Source: Phocoenobacter atlanticus (lineage in GTDB: Bacteria > Pseudomonadota > Gammaproteobacteria > Enterobacterales > Pasteurellaceae). Taken from it: DNA of 64,000 nucleotides. Made by a program: the position numbers and the translations under genes. The notes under the pieces were generated by a model that saw only the letters and a list, made by a program, of their open reading frames with translations, was not told where the DNA came from and made no database searches. Numbering within the stretch: position 1 is the first letter of the stretch; every line of letters starts with the position of its first letter. Positions 9,361 through 17,985 of this stretch are shown here, in pieces. The stretch lies in NCBI RefSeq assembly GCF_030764225.1, contig NZ_JASAXH010000002.1; one strand, written 5' to 3'.

Positions 9361-10491
9361 ATGGCATATACAACATTTTCACAAAATAAGAACGATCAAT
9401 TAAAAGAGCCAATGTTTTTTGGTCAAAATGTCAATGTTGCTCGTTATGATCAACAAAAATACGAAATTTTTGAGAAGCTGATTGAAAAACAACTGTCATT
9501 TTTTTGGCGACCTGAAGAGGTGGATGTTTCACAGGATCGTATTGATTATAATGCCCTTCCAGAACACGAAAAGCATATTTTCATCAGTAATCTAAAATAT
9601 CAAACGCTATTGGATTCTATTCAAGGTCGTAGTCCAAATGTAGCATTGTTACCTATTGTTTCTATTCCTGAATTAGAAACTTGGATTGAAACTTGGACTT
9701 TTTCTGAAACTATCCATTCTCGCTCATATACACATATTATTCGTAATATTGTTAATGATCCATCAATCATATTTGATGACATTGTGACTAACGAAGAAAT
9801 CATTAGACGAGCAAAAGATATTTCTATTTATTATGATAACCTAATTCGTGATTCACAGCTTTATAGCTTATATGGAGAAGGCATCTATAAGGTTGATGGT
9901 GTAGATCATAAAGTTTCACTAAGAACGTTAAAAAAACAACTTTACCTCTGTATGATGAGTGTAAATGTATTAGAAGCTATTCGTTTTTATGTCTCATTTG
10001 CTTGCTCTTTTGCCTTTGCGGAGCGTCAATTAATGGAAGGTAATGCTAAAATTATTAAATTTATTGCACGTGATGAGGCATTGCACCTAACGGGTACTCA
10101 ACATATTTTAAATATAATGGCATCAGGAGAAGATGATCCTGAAATGGCAGAAATTGCTAAAGAGTGTCGTCAAGAGGCTTATGATCTATTTGTTGCAGCC
10201 GCAGAACAAGAGAAAGAGTGGGCGGATTATTTATTTAAAGATGGTTCAATGATTGGTTTAAATCGAGATATTTTAGTTCAATATGTGGAATATATTACTA
10301 ATACTCGTATGCAAGCCGTAGGGTTAGATCTTCCGTTTAAAGTACGTTCAAACCCAATTCCGTGGATTAATTCGTGGTTAGTGTCAGACAATGTACAGGT
10401 AGCACCACAAGAAGTTGAAGTGAGTTCATATCTTGTTGGACAAATTGATTCAAAAGTCAGTACTCAAGATTTTGATGACTTTGATTTGTAA
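9361..10491 (+). CDS. nrdB: Class Ia ribonucleotide reductase beta subunit
   Basis: Small subunit that carries the diferric-tyrosyl radical used by NrdA to reduce ribonucleoside diphosphates. The 376 residues are nearly colinear with E. coli NrdB. The radical tyrosine is Y123 (IHSRSYTHI; Y122 in mature E. coli numbering), and the iron ligands around D85, E116/H119 and the EAIRF and ARDEALH helices are present. AGGA is 7 bases before the ATG. It overlaps yfaE as TAATG. nrdA is not upstream: the neighbour is rlmN on the other strand. Confidence 0.97.
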   Translation: MAYTTFSQNKNDQLKEPMFFGQNVNVARYDQQKYEIFEKLIEKQLSFFWRPEEVDVSQDRIDYNALPEHEKHIFISNLKYQTLLDSIQGRSPNVALLPIVSIPELETWIETWTFSETIHSRSYTHIIRNIVNDPSIIFDDIVTNEEIIRRAKDISIYYDNLIRDSQLYSLYGEGIYKVDGVDHKVSLRTLKKQLYLCMMSVNVLEAIRFYVSFACSFAFAERQLMEGNAKIIKFIARDEALHLTGTQHILNIMASGEDDPEMAEIAKECRQEAYDLFVAAAEQEKEWADYLFKDGSMIGLNRDILVQYVEYITNTRMQAVGLDLPFKVRSNPIPWINSWLVSDNVQVAPQEVEVSSYLVGQIDSKVSTQDFDDFDL

Positions 10492-10739
10492 TGCAAATTC
10501 GGTTAATTCATAGCCAAGTGATACTGGAACATAATAACAAAAACTCATTACTTGAAACCTTAGAAAAAAATGGATTTTTTCCTGAATATCAATGTCGAAT
10601 GGGTTTTTGTGGTTCTTGTCGAATAAAAATAAAAAGTGGCAAAGTCTCTTATAAACAACCTCCTTTAGCGATGCTAAAAAGTAACGAAATTCTTACTTGT
10701 TGTTGCGTAGTTGAAGAAAATTTAGAAATAAAGTTTTAA
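10491..10739 (+). CDS. yfaE: 2Fe-2S ferredoxin maintaining the NrdB cofactor (YfaE)
   Basis: Small plant-type ferredoxin of 82 residues that in E. coli helps regenerate the diferric-tyrosyl cofactor of NrdB. The cluster cysteines are C35, C40 and C43 (CRMGFCGSC), with the fourth in the C70-C72 triplet. It is translationally coupled to nrdB through a one-base overlap, consistent with the shared role. Confidence 0.93.
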   Translation: MQIRLIHSQVILEHNNKNSLLETLEKNGFFPEYQCRMGFCGSCRIKIKSGKVSYKQPPLAMLKSNEILTCCCVVEENLEIKF

Positions 10740-10748
10740 CTTTACTTA

Positions 10749-10780
10749 AAGCGGTAGGATGTTGTAAGAAATTTACAAAA
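10749..10780 (+). repeat. Uptake signal sequence copy
   Basis: AAGCGGT at 10749-10755, followed by a tail with AAATTTACAAAA, 9 bases after the yfaE stop codon. Single, so unlikely to terminate by itself. Confidence 0.55.
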
Positions 10781-10838
10781 TATTACTAACTAAGCATTAT
10801 CGATGTAACATACTTTCACTCTTAGGAATAACCTTAAA

Positions 10839-12164
10839 ATGATAAAACGTGCTATATTCTTAAGCATATTTATGCTCTCTTTTTTATCGGCTTGTAGTTC
10901 TGTTAAATATCATCCTGTTGAAACGATTAATCAAATTAATACCAATAATGGATATCGAGTTTATAATGTATTATCCAAAAATAAACAACATAAAAATCTT
11001 ATTATTTTGATGTTTTCAGGTGGGGGAAATCGTGCAGCATCATTAGGTTATGGTGTCTTAGAGCAATTTGCAAAAACTGAAATTAATCCTACCGCTAAGG
11101 GAAGGACTTTATTGGATAATATCGACTTGGTCTATGGGGTTTCTGGTGGTTCTGTGTTAGCAAGTTATTTTGCCTTGGAAGGAAAAAACGTCATTCCTCA
11201 ATTTGAAGAGCAATTTTTAAAGTATGATTTTCAACAACAAATAGTCAATGAAGCACTCTCTGTTTCTACAATATCTCGATTAACTTCACCTCAATTTGGA
11301 CGGGGTGATTTACTTGCAGAACAGCTTAATTCAGCCCTTTTTAAAGACAACACTTTTGACGATCTCCTTCATCATCGTAAAGGTCCTTTTGCTGTAATTA
11401 GTGCCACAGATATGAATATGGGACAACGTCTTAATTTTATTCAAGAAGATTTTGATCTTCTTTGCTTAGATTTAAAAAAAGTGAAAATTGCCAGAGCGGT
11501 TGCAGCATCTAGTGCTGTACCATTAATTTTTAGCCCTCTTACTTTTAACAATAATGGGGGTAGTTGCTATCCTTCGAAAAAAACTAGCGTAATAAAAGCA
11601 ACAGAAGCGGGGAAAAATAAAAATGAAATACAAACTAAAAAAGATTTATATAAAAATAGTCAAAAAAGACCTTTTATTCACTTAGTTGATGGTGGGTTGA
11701 CGGATAATTTAGGATTACGCAGTTTACTTGATACCTATAATTTATGGGGCTTTCAAGGTATTAAAAATAATTTAAAAAAATCTAATATCAAAAATGTCAT
11801 TGTCATTAACGTAAATGCTCAAAATCAAATTACGAGTAATGTAGATTTATCCGCAGATATTCCTAATACTTCTGATATTGTGAATGCGATTATCAATGTC
11901 CCTATTGATAGTAACACACAAAATACCCTGAATAGTTTTAGAGCCTTGGTTGATGAATGGAATAAAAAGCAACAAAATATTAAGATCTATTTTGTGAGTT
12001 TAAACTTAAAAGATTTACCGACCTCTTCATTACGAGATGAAGTACTAAATATTGACACTTCTTTTTATTTACCTAAAGAAGATGTCAATAAATTAAAACA
12101 ATCTGCCAAAATTCTTCTAGATCAATCCGTTGATTATCAGGAAGTATTAAAAGTATTACGATAA
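10839..12164 (+). CDS. Patatin-like phospholipase lipoprotein
   Basis: Predicted lipoprotein: a hydrophobic signal and lipobox LSAC with C19. The patatin fold follows: oxyanion loop GGGNRA (61-66), nucleophile elbow GVSGGS with S102, and the catalytic aspartate in DGGLTDN near 287. Such enzymes act as lipid acyl hydrolases, but the substrate and the membrane it faces cannot be read from the sequence. The C-terminal 150 residues have no motif I recognise. It stands alone between yfaE and the convergent macB. Confidence 0.82.
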   Translation: MIKRAIFLSIFMLSFLSACSSVKYHPVETINQINTNNGYRVYNVLSKNKQHKNLIILMFSGGGNRAASLGYGVLEQFAKTEINPTAKGRTLLDNIDLVYGVSGGSVLASYFALEGKNVIPQFEEQFLKYDFQQQIVNEALSVSTISRLTSPQFGRGDLLAEQLNSALFKDNTFDDLLHHRKGPFAVISATDMNMGQRLNFIQEDFDLLCLDLKKVKIARAVAASSAVPLIFSPLTFNNNGGSCYPSKKTSVIKATEAGKNKNEIQTKKDLYKNSQKRPFIHLVDGGLTDNLGLRSLLDTYNLWGFQGIKNNLKKSNIKNVIVINVNAQNQITSNVDLSADIPNTSDIVNAIINVPIDSNTQNTLNSFRALVDEWNKKQQNIKIYFVSLNLKDLPTSSLRDEVLNIDTSFYLPKEDVNKLKQSAKILLDQSVDYQEVLKVLR

Positions 12165-12188
12165 TTTCAGTAAAGTGGTGATTTTTAA

Positions 12189-14141
12189 CTATTCCCGAGA
12201 GAGTGCATCTACTGGCTTTAAGCGAGCTGCATTTTTTGCGGGGAAATAGCCAAATATAATGCCAATTGATGATGAACAAAAAAATGCAATAACAAATGAT
12301 GAAAAGGTAAATTGCATTTTAATTCCTTCTACTATTAATGAAAAAATACTGCCTATAAAAAGAGAAAAGAGCACGCCTATTATTCCACCAATTAAACTGA
12401 CAACTATCGCTTCTATTAAAAACTGCTGTAGAATGTCTTTTTCTTTCGCTCCTACTGCAATTCTAATACCAATCTCTTTGGTTCGTTCAGTTACAGAAAC
12501 CAGCATAATATTCATTATCCCAATTCCTCCAACAACCAATGAAATAAAAGCAATCGCTGAAATCATTAATGTTAATGTTTGTGTGGTTTGATTTAAGGAT
12601 TGTAATAATTTATTACTATTAAACGTGAAAAAATCCTTTCGTCCATGACTTGCTGTTAAAAGATCAGTTATTTTTAGTTCAGCCATTGCTGGTGTGATAT
12701 TTTTGTTTAGATGAACTGAAATTCGCTGAAAATAGTCTTGATTATTAATGCGACTATTCATTGCACTATAAGGAAGCCAAATATGTGCAGTTTGACTGTC
12801 TGAAAATAAAGAGGGAGATTTGACTACTCCTATAATTAGAATGGGGACATTCTCAATAAAAACAATATTATTGATAGCTGTCTTTTTCCCAAAAATGGCT
12901 GTTTTTGATATTTCATCAATAACACCAACTGCCTGATTAGAGCTAATATCTATTGGTTTTAATAAACGTCCCGATAATAGTTTATATTTTTTCAGTGAGA
13001 AAAAATCCTGACTTACACCATTTACAGAAACAGGAATTGTTTTATTTAGGAAACGCATCTTTGAAAAAGATTGTAATCCAGGGCTGACTCCAAGAATATA
13101 AGGCTGTTTACTTAATAGATCTAAATCATTAATAGTGAGGGTTTGAATTTTAGTGGGATCACTCTCTTCCCAATTTTTACCTGGAAAAATACCAATAGTA
13201 CTAGCTCCTAAAGAACTAAATTCACTTAATACTTTATGTTTTGCCCCCTCTCCTAATGCAATAATACTGACCACAGAAGCAATCCCAATAATAATGCCAA
13301 GCATTGTTAGAAAGGATCTCATTTTATGTGCTTTCATCATACTTAGTGCCATAATAAGTGACTCATTGTAATGATACAAGATATCAAGAAATGTTATTTT
13401 TGTACTGTTTTCTACTAATGTTTGTTTTATTCTTGTATATTTAGGAGAGGGATTTTGTTTTTTATCGGAGATAATCTCACCATCTTTCAGTGTAATTATA
13501 CGTTCAGTATGTTTAGCGATTTGCATATCGTGAGTAATTAAAATAATGGTATGCCCTTGTTGATGTAATTCCTTTAAGACCTCCAAGACTTCGTTACTAC
13601 TTTGACTATCTAAAGCTCCCGTAGGCTCGTCGGCTAAAATAACCTCGCAGCCATTTATTAGAGCCCTAGCAATACTTACTCGTTGCTGTTGTCCTCCTGA
13701 AAGTTGATTTGGTTTTTGCTCTAACTGTTTTTGTAGTCCTAAACGGTATAATAGGTTTTTTGCTTGGATTTTCCTTTTTTCTTTATCCATCAAAGAATAA
13801 ATTGCGGGAATTTCTACATTTTCAATTGCACTTAAATGAGGCAATAAATGATAACGCTGGAAAATAAAACCAAAATGATTACAGCGTAATTTTGCTAATT
13901 CTTCATTTGATAAATCCGTAATACGACGTCCTTGAAATAAATATTCTCCTTCATCAGGAATATCTAGTGCACCAAGGATATTCATTAACGTCGATTTTCC
14001 AGAACCTGAACTTCCTACAATCGCAATCATTTCGCCACGATAAATTTGTAGATCTATGGATTTAAGTACAGTCGTTTCAATATTTCCATTACAATAACGA
14101 CGTGTGATATTTTTAAATTCAATTAATGGTTGATTTATCAT
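12189..14141 (-). CDS. macB: MacB-type ABC efflux ATPase/permease
   Basis: Fused ABC protein: an N-terminal ATPase (Walker A GSSGSGKS at 43-50, signature LSGGQQQR near 145, Walker B ILADEPTGALDS), then a membrane helix near 275, a large periplasmic domain and three C-terminal helices ending in an FtsX-like domain. With MacA and TolC it forms a mechanotransmission efflux pump for macrolides, toxins or heme-related compounds. At 650 residues it is full length. It overlaps macA by 4 bases (ATGA). No TolC gene is adjacent. Confidence 0.92.
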   Translation of the reverse strand: MINQPLIEFKNITRRYCNGNIETTVLKSIDLQIYRGEMIAIVGSSGSGKSTLMNILGALDIPDEGEYLFQGRRITDLSNEELAKLRCNHFGFIFQRYHLLPHLSAIENVEIPAIYSLMDKEKRKIQAKNLLYRLGLQKQLEQKPNQLSGGQQQRVSIARALINGCEVILADEPTGALDSQSSNEVLEVLKELHQQGHTIILITHDMQIAKHTERIITLKDGEIISDKKQNPSPKYTRIKQTLVENSTKITFLDILYHYNESLIMALSMMKAHKMRSFLTMLGIIIGIASVVSIIALGEGAKHKVLSEFSSLGASTIGIFPGKNWEESDPTKIQTLTINDLDLLSKQPYILGVSPGLQSFSKMRFLNKTIPVSVNGVSQDFFSLKKYKLLSGRLLKPIDISSNQAVGVIDEISKTAIFGKKTAINNIVFIENVPILIIGVVKSPSLFSDSQTAHIWLPYSAMNSRINNQDYFQRISVHLNKNITPAMAELKITDLLTASHGRKDFFTFNSNKLLQSLNQTTQTLTLMISAIAFISLVVGGIGIMNIMLVSVTERTKEIGIRIAVGAKEKDILQQFLIEAIVVSLIGGIIGVLFSLFIGSIFSLIVEGIKMQFTFSSFVIAFFCSSSIGIIFGYFPAKNAARLKPVDALSRE

Positions 14142-15274
14142 AATATTTTATACTCATTTTCATTATTATTTGAAGATAAAATATCTGTTGATAATACAAC
14201 ACGCTCTTTCAATGATAGTCCCTTGACTACTTCAACTTGTGAATTATCTTGTAATCCCGTTGTAATAAGTCGTTGCTCTTGGTTTCCATTTTCTTGTAAT
14301 ACGGTCACATAATATTGATTGGGTTGAATCATTTTCCCTAATAATGATAAAGGGATAGTCAATACATTTTCTTTTTTATCTAACAAAATTGAAACAGAAG
14401 CAGTCATTGCTATACGTAGTTTATGTTCTGGATTAGGGACTTTAAAAGTGGCGTAATAATAAACCGCTTTTTGATCGTTTGCGGTTGGAATAAGTTTTAT
14501 ATTATCTAGTTTAGAATAGTGCTTATTATCAGGCTTTCCTAATAAAGTAAATGAAACCGGAGCTCCTATTTTAATAGAAATAACGTCCGCTTCTGAAATG
14601 TTAGTTTCAATTTGCATTGTTTCAATATCAGCTAATTGCATCAGAATAGGTGCTTGTTGTGTGGTAACTAAAGTTTGTCCACTTTTGGCAGTAACAGAAA
14701 CAACGGTTGTATCCATTGGCGAGCGTATTTCAGTATAACGTAATTGAGTTTGGGATTTCTCTACTTTAATTTGTGCACTCGCTAAATTACTCTGTGCAAT
14801 TCTCACTTCAGCTTTAGTAATACTTAAATGATGTTTAGATGTTTCAAAGAGTTGTTTTGATGTTGCATTTTTCTGCATTAAAGTATATTGACGCTCAACA
14901 TCCATTTGTCGTTGTTTTAGCTGTTCTGATTTAATAGCTAAATTTCCTCGGAGATTTTCTAATTCTGCCAGTGCTAACTTTAGTTCTGTTTCCGCTAATT
15001 GAGGATCGATTATAGCTAATAAATCACCTTTTTTAACTTTTTGTCCTTCTTTCACCAAAATTTGTTTTATTTGACCAGAAACCTGTGCACCAACATCAAT
15101 TTTTGTCAATGCTTGTACTTTACCAGTTGCTAGAATTCTTTTTTCAATTTTTCCCAATGTGACTGGAAAAATAATATTTTGAGGTTCTTCATTATTTGGT
15201 AATAAGTAGAAGCCAATTACTACAACTAATAACAAGAGGATAATGGTGTGCTTTAATTTTTTATGAAACTTCAA
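14138..15274 (-). CDS. macA: MacA-type periplasmic adaptor protein
   Basis: Membrane-fusion protein linking MacB to an outer-membrane channel. Residues 10-26 are a single N-terminal anchor. A lipoyl-like half (VSGQIKQILVKEGQKVKKGD), a coiled-coil hairpin (about 90-165) and beta-barrel domains follow. The 378 residues are typical. It is the first gene of a macAB operon; a small palindrome lies just upstream of its start. Confidence 0.92.
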   Translation of the reverse strand: MKFHKKLKHTIILLLLVVVIGFYLLPNNEEPQNIIFPVTLGKIEKRILATGKVQALTKIDVGAQVSGQIKQILVKEGQKVKKGDLLAIIDPQLAETELKLALAELENLRGNLAIKSEQLKQRQMDVERQYTLMQKNATSKQLFETSKHHLSITKAEVRIAQSNLASAQIKVEKSQTQLRYTEIRSPMDTTVVSVTAKSGQTLVTTQQAPILMQLADIETMQIETNISEADVISIKIGAPVSFTLLGKPDNKHYSKLDNIKLIPTANDQKAVYYYATFKVPNPEHKLRIAMTASVSILLDKKENVLTIPLSLLGKMIQPNQYYVTVLQENGNQEQRLITTGLQDNSQVEVVKGLSLKERVVLSTDILSSNNNENEYKIL

Positions 15275-15328
15275 AATACGATTCCTTATGTTATTTGAAG
15301 ATAAGATAGATAGGTTATATTCTTTATA

Positions 15329-15347
15329 TGACTAGTCCATTTAGTCA
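15329..15347 (-). promoter_or_regulatory. Candidate operator upstream of macA
   Basis: TGACTA (15329-15334) and TAGTCA (15342-15347) form a 6-bp inverted repeat with a 7-base spacer, about 55 bases before macA. On the minus strand the palindrome overlaps TTGACT, a possible -35. The layout suits a TetR- or MarR-type repressor, but no regulator gene is adjacent. Confidence 0.35.
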
Positions 15348-15380
15348 ATAGTTCCCAAAAAGATTATTTATTTCAAAAGA

Positions 15381-15408
15381 GTAAATTTTTATCAAAATCG
15401 TACCGCTT
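15381..15408 (-). repeat. Uptake signal sequence copy
   Basis: ACCGCTT at 15402-15408 on the plus strand, with the AT-rich tail to its left. It lies just beyond the cmoB stop codon, so it may act in the 3' end of that transcript. Confidence 0.5.
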
Positions 15409-15412
15409 ATGA

Positions 15413-16378
15413 TTAACTATTCGCAATAATCACGGCACGTTTCGGTGCTGAATAACCTTCGATCGTTTTAGAATGATCCTGTGGATCTAAAAAATCTTCA
15501 AGGGATTCAGTGTCGATCCATTCAGTGCGACGTTGCTCTTCGACCGTTGTTACTGCTTCATCAACACAACGCACATTTTTAAAGCCTGCTTTTTCCAACC
15601 AACTGATCAGAGCTGGTACAGACGGAATAAAATACACATTTCGCATTTTTGCATAGCGATCGCTTGGCACAAGCACATCATTGACACCCCCATCAATCAC
15701 TAAGGTTTCAAGCACTAACTCGCCCCCTTTACGTAACTGGTTTTTAAGCTGTAAAAAATGGTCAAAAGGTGATTTGCGATGATATAACACCCCCATTGAA
15801 AACACCGTATCAAAAGCTTTCAGCGGTTGCATTTCTTCAATCCCCATCGGAATTAAATGTGCTTGGCGATTATTATTTAATAATTTACGCACTGCTTCAA
15901 ATTGGCATAAAAATAAGTCCGTTGGATCAATGCCGACAACCAATCTTGCTCCTTCGCCTACCATTCGCCACATATGATAGCCACTGCCACAACCGACATC
16001 TAAAATGGTGCGATCTTTTAATGGCGATAAGTGAGGCAAGACACGATCCCATTTAAAATCAGAACGCCATTCGCAATCAATATGCACATCATACAAATGA
16101 TAAGGACCTTTTCGCCACGGTTTAAGCAATTTTAAATTATGGATAAAACGCTGTCTTTCCCCTTGTGATAATAAAGGCTCACTTTCAATGGCTTCTACTT
16201 TATCTTTTAAATTAATAGAGGCTGTTTTCACAGGTAAATGTTTTAGGGCATTTTCCCACTTTTCAAAATCACCGTGTACTTGGGTTTGCCACTGCTTCAT
16301 TTGTAAAGGTAAGGTTTCAAGCCAGTGAGAAAGCGAACTTGTTGCTAATTGTTGGTAAAAAGGACGAAAATCTATCAT
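15413..16378 (-). CDS. cmoB: tRNA U34 carboxymethyltransferase CmoB
   Basis: Uses carboxy-S-adenosylmethionine to convert 5-hydroxyuridine to 5-oxyacetyluridine (cmo5U) at wobble position 34. The 321 residues match the family. The SAM-binding motif ILDVGCGSGYHMWRM is in the centre and the N-terminal substrate domain is complete. cmoA, which makes the carboxy-SAM, is not adjacent. It lies downstream of tyrS on the same strand, separated by a palindromic hairpin. Confidence 0.93.
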   Translation of the reverse strand: MIDFRPFYQQLATSSLSHWLETLPLQMKQWQTQVHGDFEKWENALKHLPVKTASINLKDKVEAIESEPLLSQGERQRFIHNLKLLKPWRKGPYHLYDVHIDCEWRSDFKWDRVLPHLSPLKDRTILDVGCGSGYHMWRMVGEGARLVVGIDPTDLFLCQFEAVRKLLNNNRQAHLIPMGIEEMQPLKAFDTVFSMGVLYHRKSPFDHFLQLKNQLRKGGELVLETLVIDGGVNDVLVPSDRYAKMRNVYFIPSVPALISWLEKAGFKNVRCVDEAVTTVEEQRRTEWIDTESLEDFLDPQDHSKTIEGYSAPKRAVIIANS

Positions 16379-16408
16379 TGTTAATTATTTCTATGTATGA
16401 ACAAATAC

Positions 16409-16436
16409 GTAGAGACGTAGCAGGCTACGTCTCCAC
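16409..16436. repeat. GTAGAGAC-type palindrome between tyrS and cmoB
   Basis: GAGACGTAG (16412-16420) and CTACGTCTC (16425-16433) form a perfect 9-bp stem with a 4-base loop. A related element with the same GTAGAGAC opening lies after ettA at 62451. These look like two copies of a dispersed small palindromic repeat. Confidence 0.55.
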
Positions 16437-16447
16437 AGGAATAAAAT

Positions 16448-16476
16448 GGTAAATTTATTTAAAAATTTGACCGCTT
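16448..16476 (-). repeat. Uptake signal sequence copy at the tyrS stop
   Basis: ACCGCTT at 16470-16476 overlaps the tyrS stop codon. Its AT tail with AAATTTA extends to the left. Confidence 0.5.
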
Positions 16477-17662
16477 ATTTTACAGTAACACGAGCAAATT
16501 TACGTTTACCGACATTATAAACCGCCGTTGTGCCAGTCTTGATCGTTAAACGTGGATCTTCCACTTTCTCGCCATCAATTCGCACACCGCCACCTTTTAC
16601 AGAACGCATTGCTTCTGAGGTTGAAGGCGATAATCCCGCCTCTTTCAATAGGCTCGCTAATCCCATCTCGCCTTCAAAGGTAAATTCAGGCATTTCATCT
16701 GGCATTGCCCCTTTTTGGAAACGGTTGATAAACTCTTGTTCCGCAGCGTCAGCGTCAGCTTCCGAGTGGAAACGAGCGATAATTTCTTTGGCTAACAGAA
16801 TTTTCACATCACGAGGATTGCGACCAGCGGTTACTTCTTCTTTGAATTTTGCAATTTCTTCTAATGAACGAAATGAAAGCAAGTCGTACCAACGCCACAT
16901 TAACTCATCAGAAATTGACATCACTTTACCAAACATCTCGCTTGGCGTGTCAGAAACACCGATGTAGTTACCTAATGATTTAGACATTTTTTTCTCGCCG
17001 TCTAAGCCTTCAAGCAATGGTAATGTCATTGCAACCTGTGGTTTTTGACCGTTCGATTTTTGCAATTCACGTCCTACCAATAGGTTGAACGTTTGGTCTG
17101 TTCCGCCTAATTCTACATCAGCTTCAAGGGCAACTGAATCGTAACCTTGTAATAATGGATACATAAATTCGTGGATTGCAATAGATTGATTATTTGCAAA
17201 ACGTTTTTTGAAATCATCACGTTCTAACATACGAGCAACGGTATAGTTAGATGCAAGGCGAATCATTCCTTCTGTTCCCAGCTGGCTTAACCATTCTGAG
17301 TTAAATACTACTTTGGTTTTTTCAGGATCTAAAATTTTGAAAATTTGCGATTTATAGGTTTCCGCATTGCGTAACACATCTTCTTTGGTTAAAGGTGGAC
17401 GAGTCGCATTTTTACCTGACGGATCGCCAACCATACCCGTAAAATCCCCAATTAAGAAATACACTTCGTGACCTAACTGCTGGAATTGACGTAATTTATT
17501 TAACACCACCGTATGCCCTAAGTGGATATCTGGTGCGGTTGGATCTGCTCCCAATTTAATACGTAATGGACGATTTTCTTTTAATTTTTCAATTAAATCA
17601 TTTTCTGAATAAATATCTTCTACGCCACGTTTTAATTCGGCAAGTTGAGTTTCAATAGACAT
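16475..17662 (-). CDS. tyrS: Tyrosyl-tRNA synthetase
   Basis: Class I aminoacyl-tRNA synthetase charging tRNA-Tyr. The 395 residues contain the HIGH-type motif HLGH (47-50), KMSKS (225-229) and a C-terminal S4-like RNA-binding domain (VKGGGVRIDGEKV). The length and motif layout fit the TyrZ-like form found in Haemophilus rather than the E. coli 424-residue form. A perfect TATAAT (minus strand, 17704-17709) sits about 40 bases upstream, after the terminator of the candidate sRNA. Confidence 0.96.
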   Translation of the reverse strand: MSIETQLAELKRGVEDIYSENDLIEKLKENRPLRIKLGADPTAPDIHLGHTVVLNKLRQFQQLGHEVYFLIGDFTGMVGDPSGKNATRPPLTKEDVLRNAETYKSQIFKILDPEKTKVVFNSEWLSQLGTEGMIRLASNYTVARMLERDDFKKRFANNQSIAIHEFMYPLLQGYDSVALEADVELGGTDQTFNLLVGRELQKSNGQKPQVAMTLPLLEGLDGEKKMSKSLGNYIGVSDTPSEMFGKVMSISDELMWRWYDLLSFRSLEEIAKFKEEVTAGRNPRDVKILLAKEIIARFHSEADADAAEQEFINRFQKGAMPDEMPEFTFEGEMGLASLLKEAGLSPSTSEAMRSVKGGGVRIDGEKVEDPRLTIKTGTTAVYNVGKRKFARVTVK

Positions 17663-17703
17663 ATATTTCCTTTATTTAAGAAGTTTAAAATGAACATTTG
17701 GTT

Positions 17704-17732
17704 ATTATAACGAGAATAGAAAAAAAAAGCGA
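17704..17732 (-). promoter_or_regulatory. Candidate tyrS promoter
   Basis: On the minus strand TATAAT spans 17709 to 17704. The -35 region 17 bases upstream is poor (TCGCTT). Its place between the sRNA terminator and tyrS suggests that tyrS has its own promoter. Confidence 0.4.
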
Positions 17733-17803
17733 AAAAAAGCACCTTATCTTGTGGGGGTGATAAGGTGCAAAGAGTTGGAGTGATTACCTATTATTTTTTA
17801 AGT
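17725..17803 (-). ncRNA. Candidate Fur-controlled small RNA, divergent from sodA
   Basis: On the minus strand a plausible promoter (TTGCTC, 16 bases, TATCAT at 17815-17810) is followed about 80 bases later by a strong intrinsic terminator. The terminator has a 10-bp perfect stem, GCACCTTATC/GATAAGGTGC (17768-17759 and 17748-17739), a C-rich loop and T7. A near-consensus Fur box covers the -10. No open frame lies between. This is the architecture of an iron-repressed sRNA such as RyhB; a Fur-regulated sRNA, HrrF, is described in Haemophilus influenzae, but I cannot confirm homology. Alternative: an attenuator in a long tyrS leader. Confidence 0.6.
17739..17768 (-). terminator. Intrinsic terminator of the candidate sRNA
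   Basis: Perfect 10-bp stem with loop ACCCCCACAA, followed on the minus strand by seven T, then CGC and a second T-run. The T-tract shows that it works leftward, away from sodA. Confidence 0.8.
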
Positions 17804-17808
17804 GCGCT

Positions 17809-17831
17809 AATGATAACAATTATCATTGACA
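17809..17831. promoter_or_regulatory. Fur box with sodA -35 element
   Basis: AATGATAACAATTATCATT (17809-17827) contains TGATAAC-A-ATTATCA, one mismatch from the 7-1-7 Fur consensus. A perfect TTGACA (17826-17831) overlaps its right end and points at sodA. The left end overlaps the -10 of the divergent candidate sRNA. One Fur dimer site could thus repress both. The sodA -10 is not clear; TATAAT at 17862-17867 is too far for this -35. Confidence 0.8.
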
Positions 17832-17985
17832 GAGCAATATAATTTACAATCATTTACAAACTATAATTCTATATCTAACAATAAGAAATTATTGTTATGT
17901 TTATTTTTAGTCAAAAAAATGTTAAGGTTATTAACTAGTATTTCAAATCAATTACATTTATTACGTTTTATTTTAGGAGTGAACA

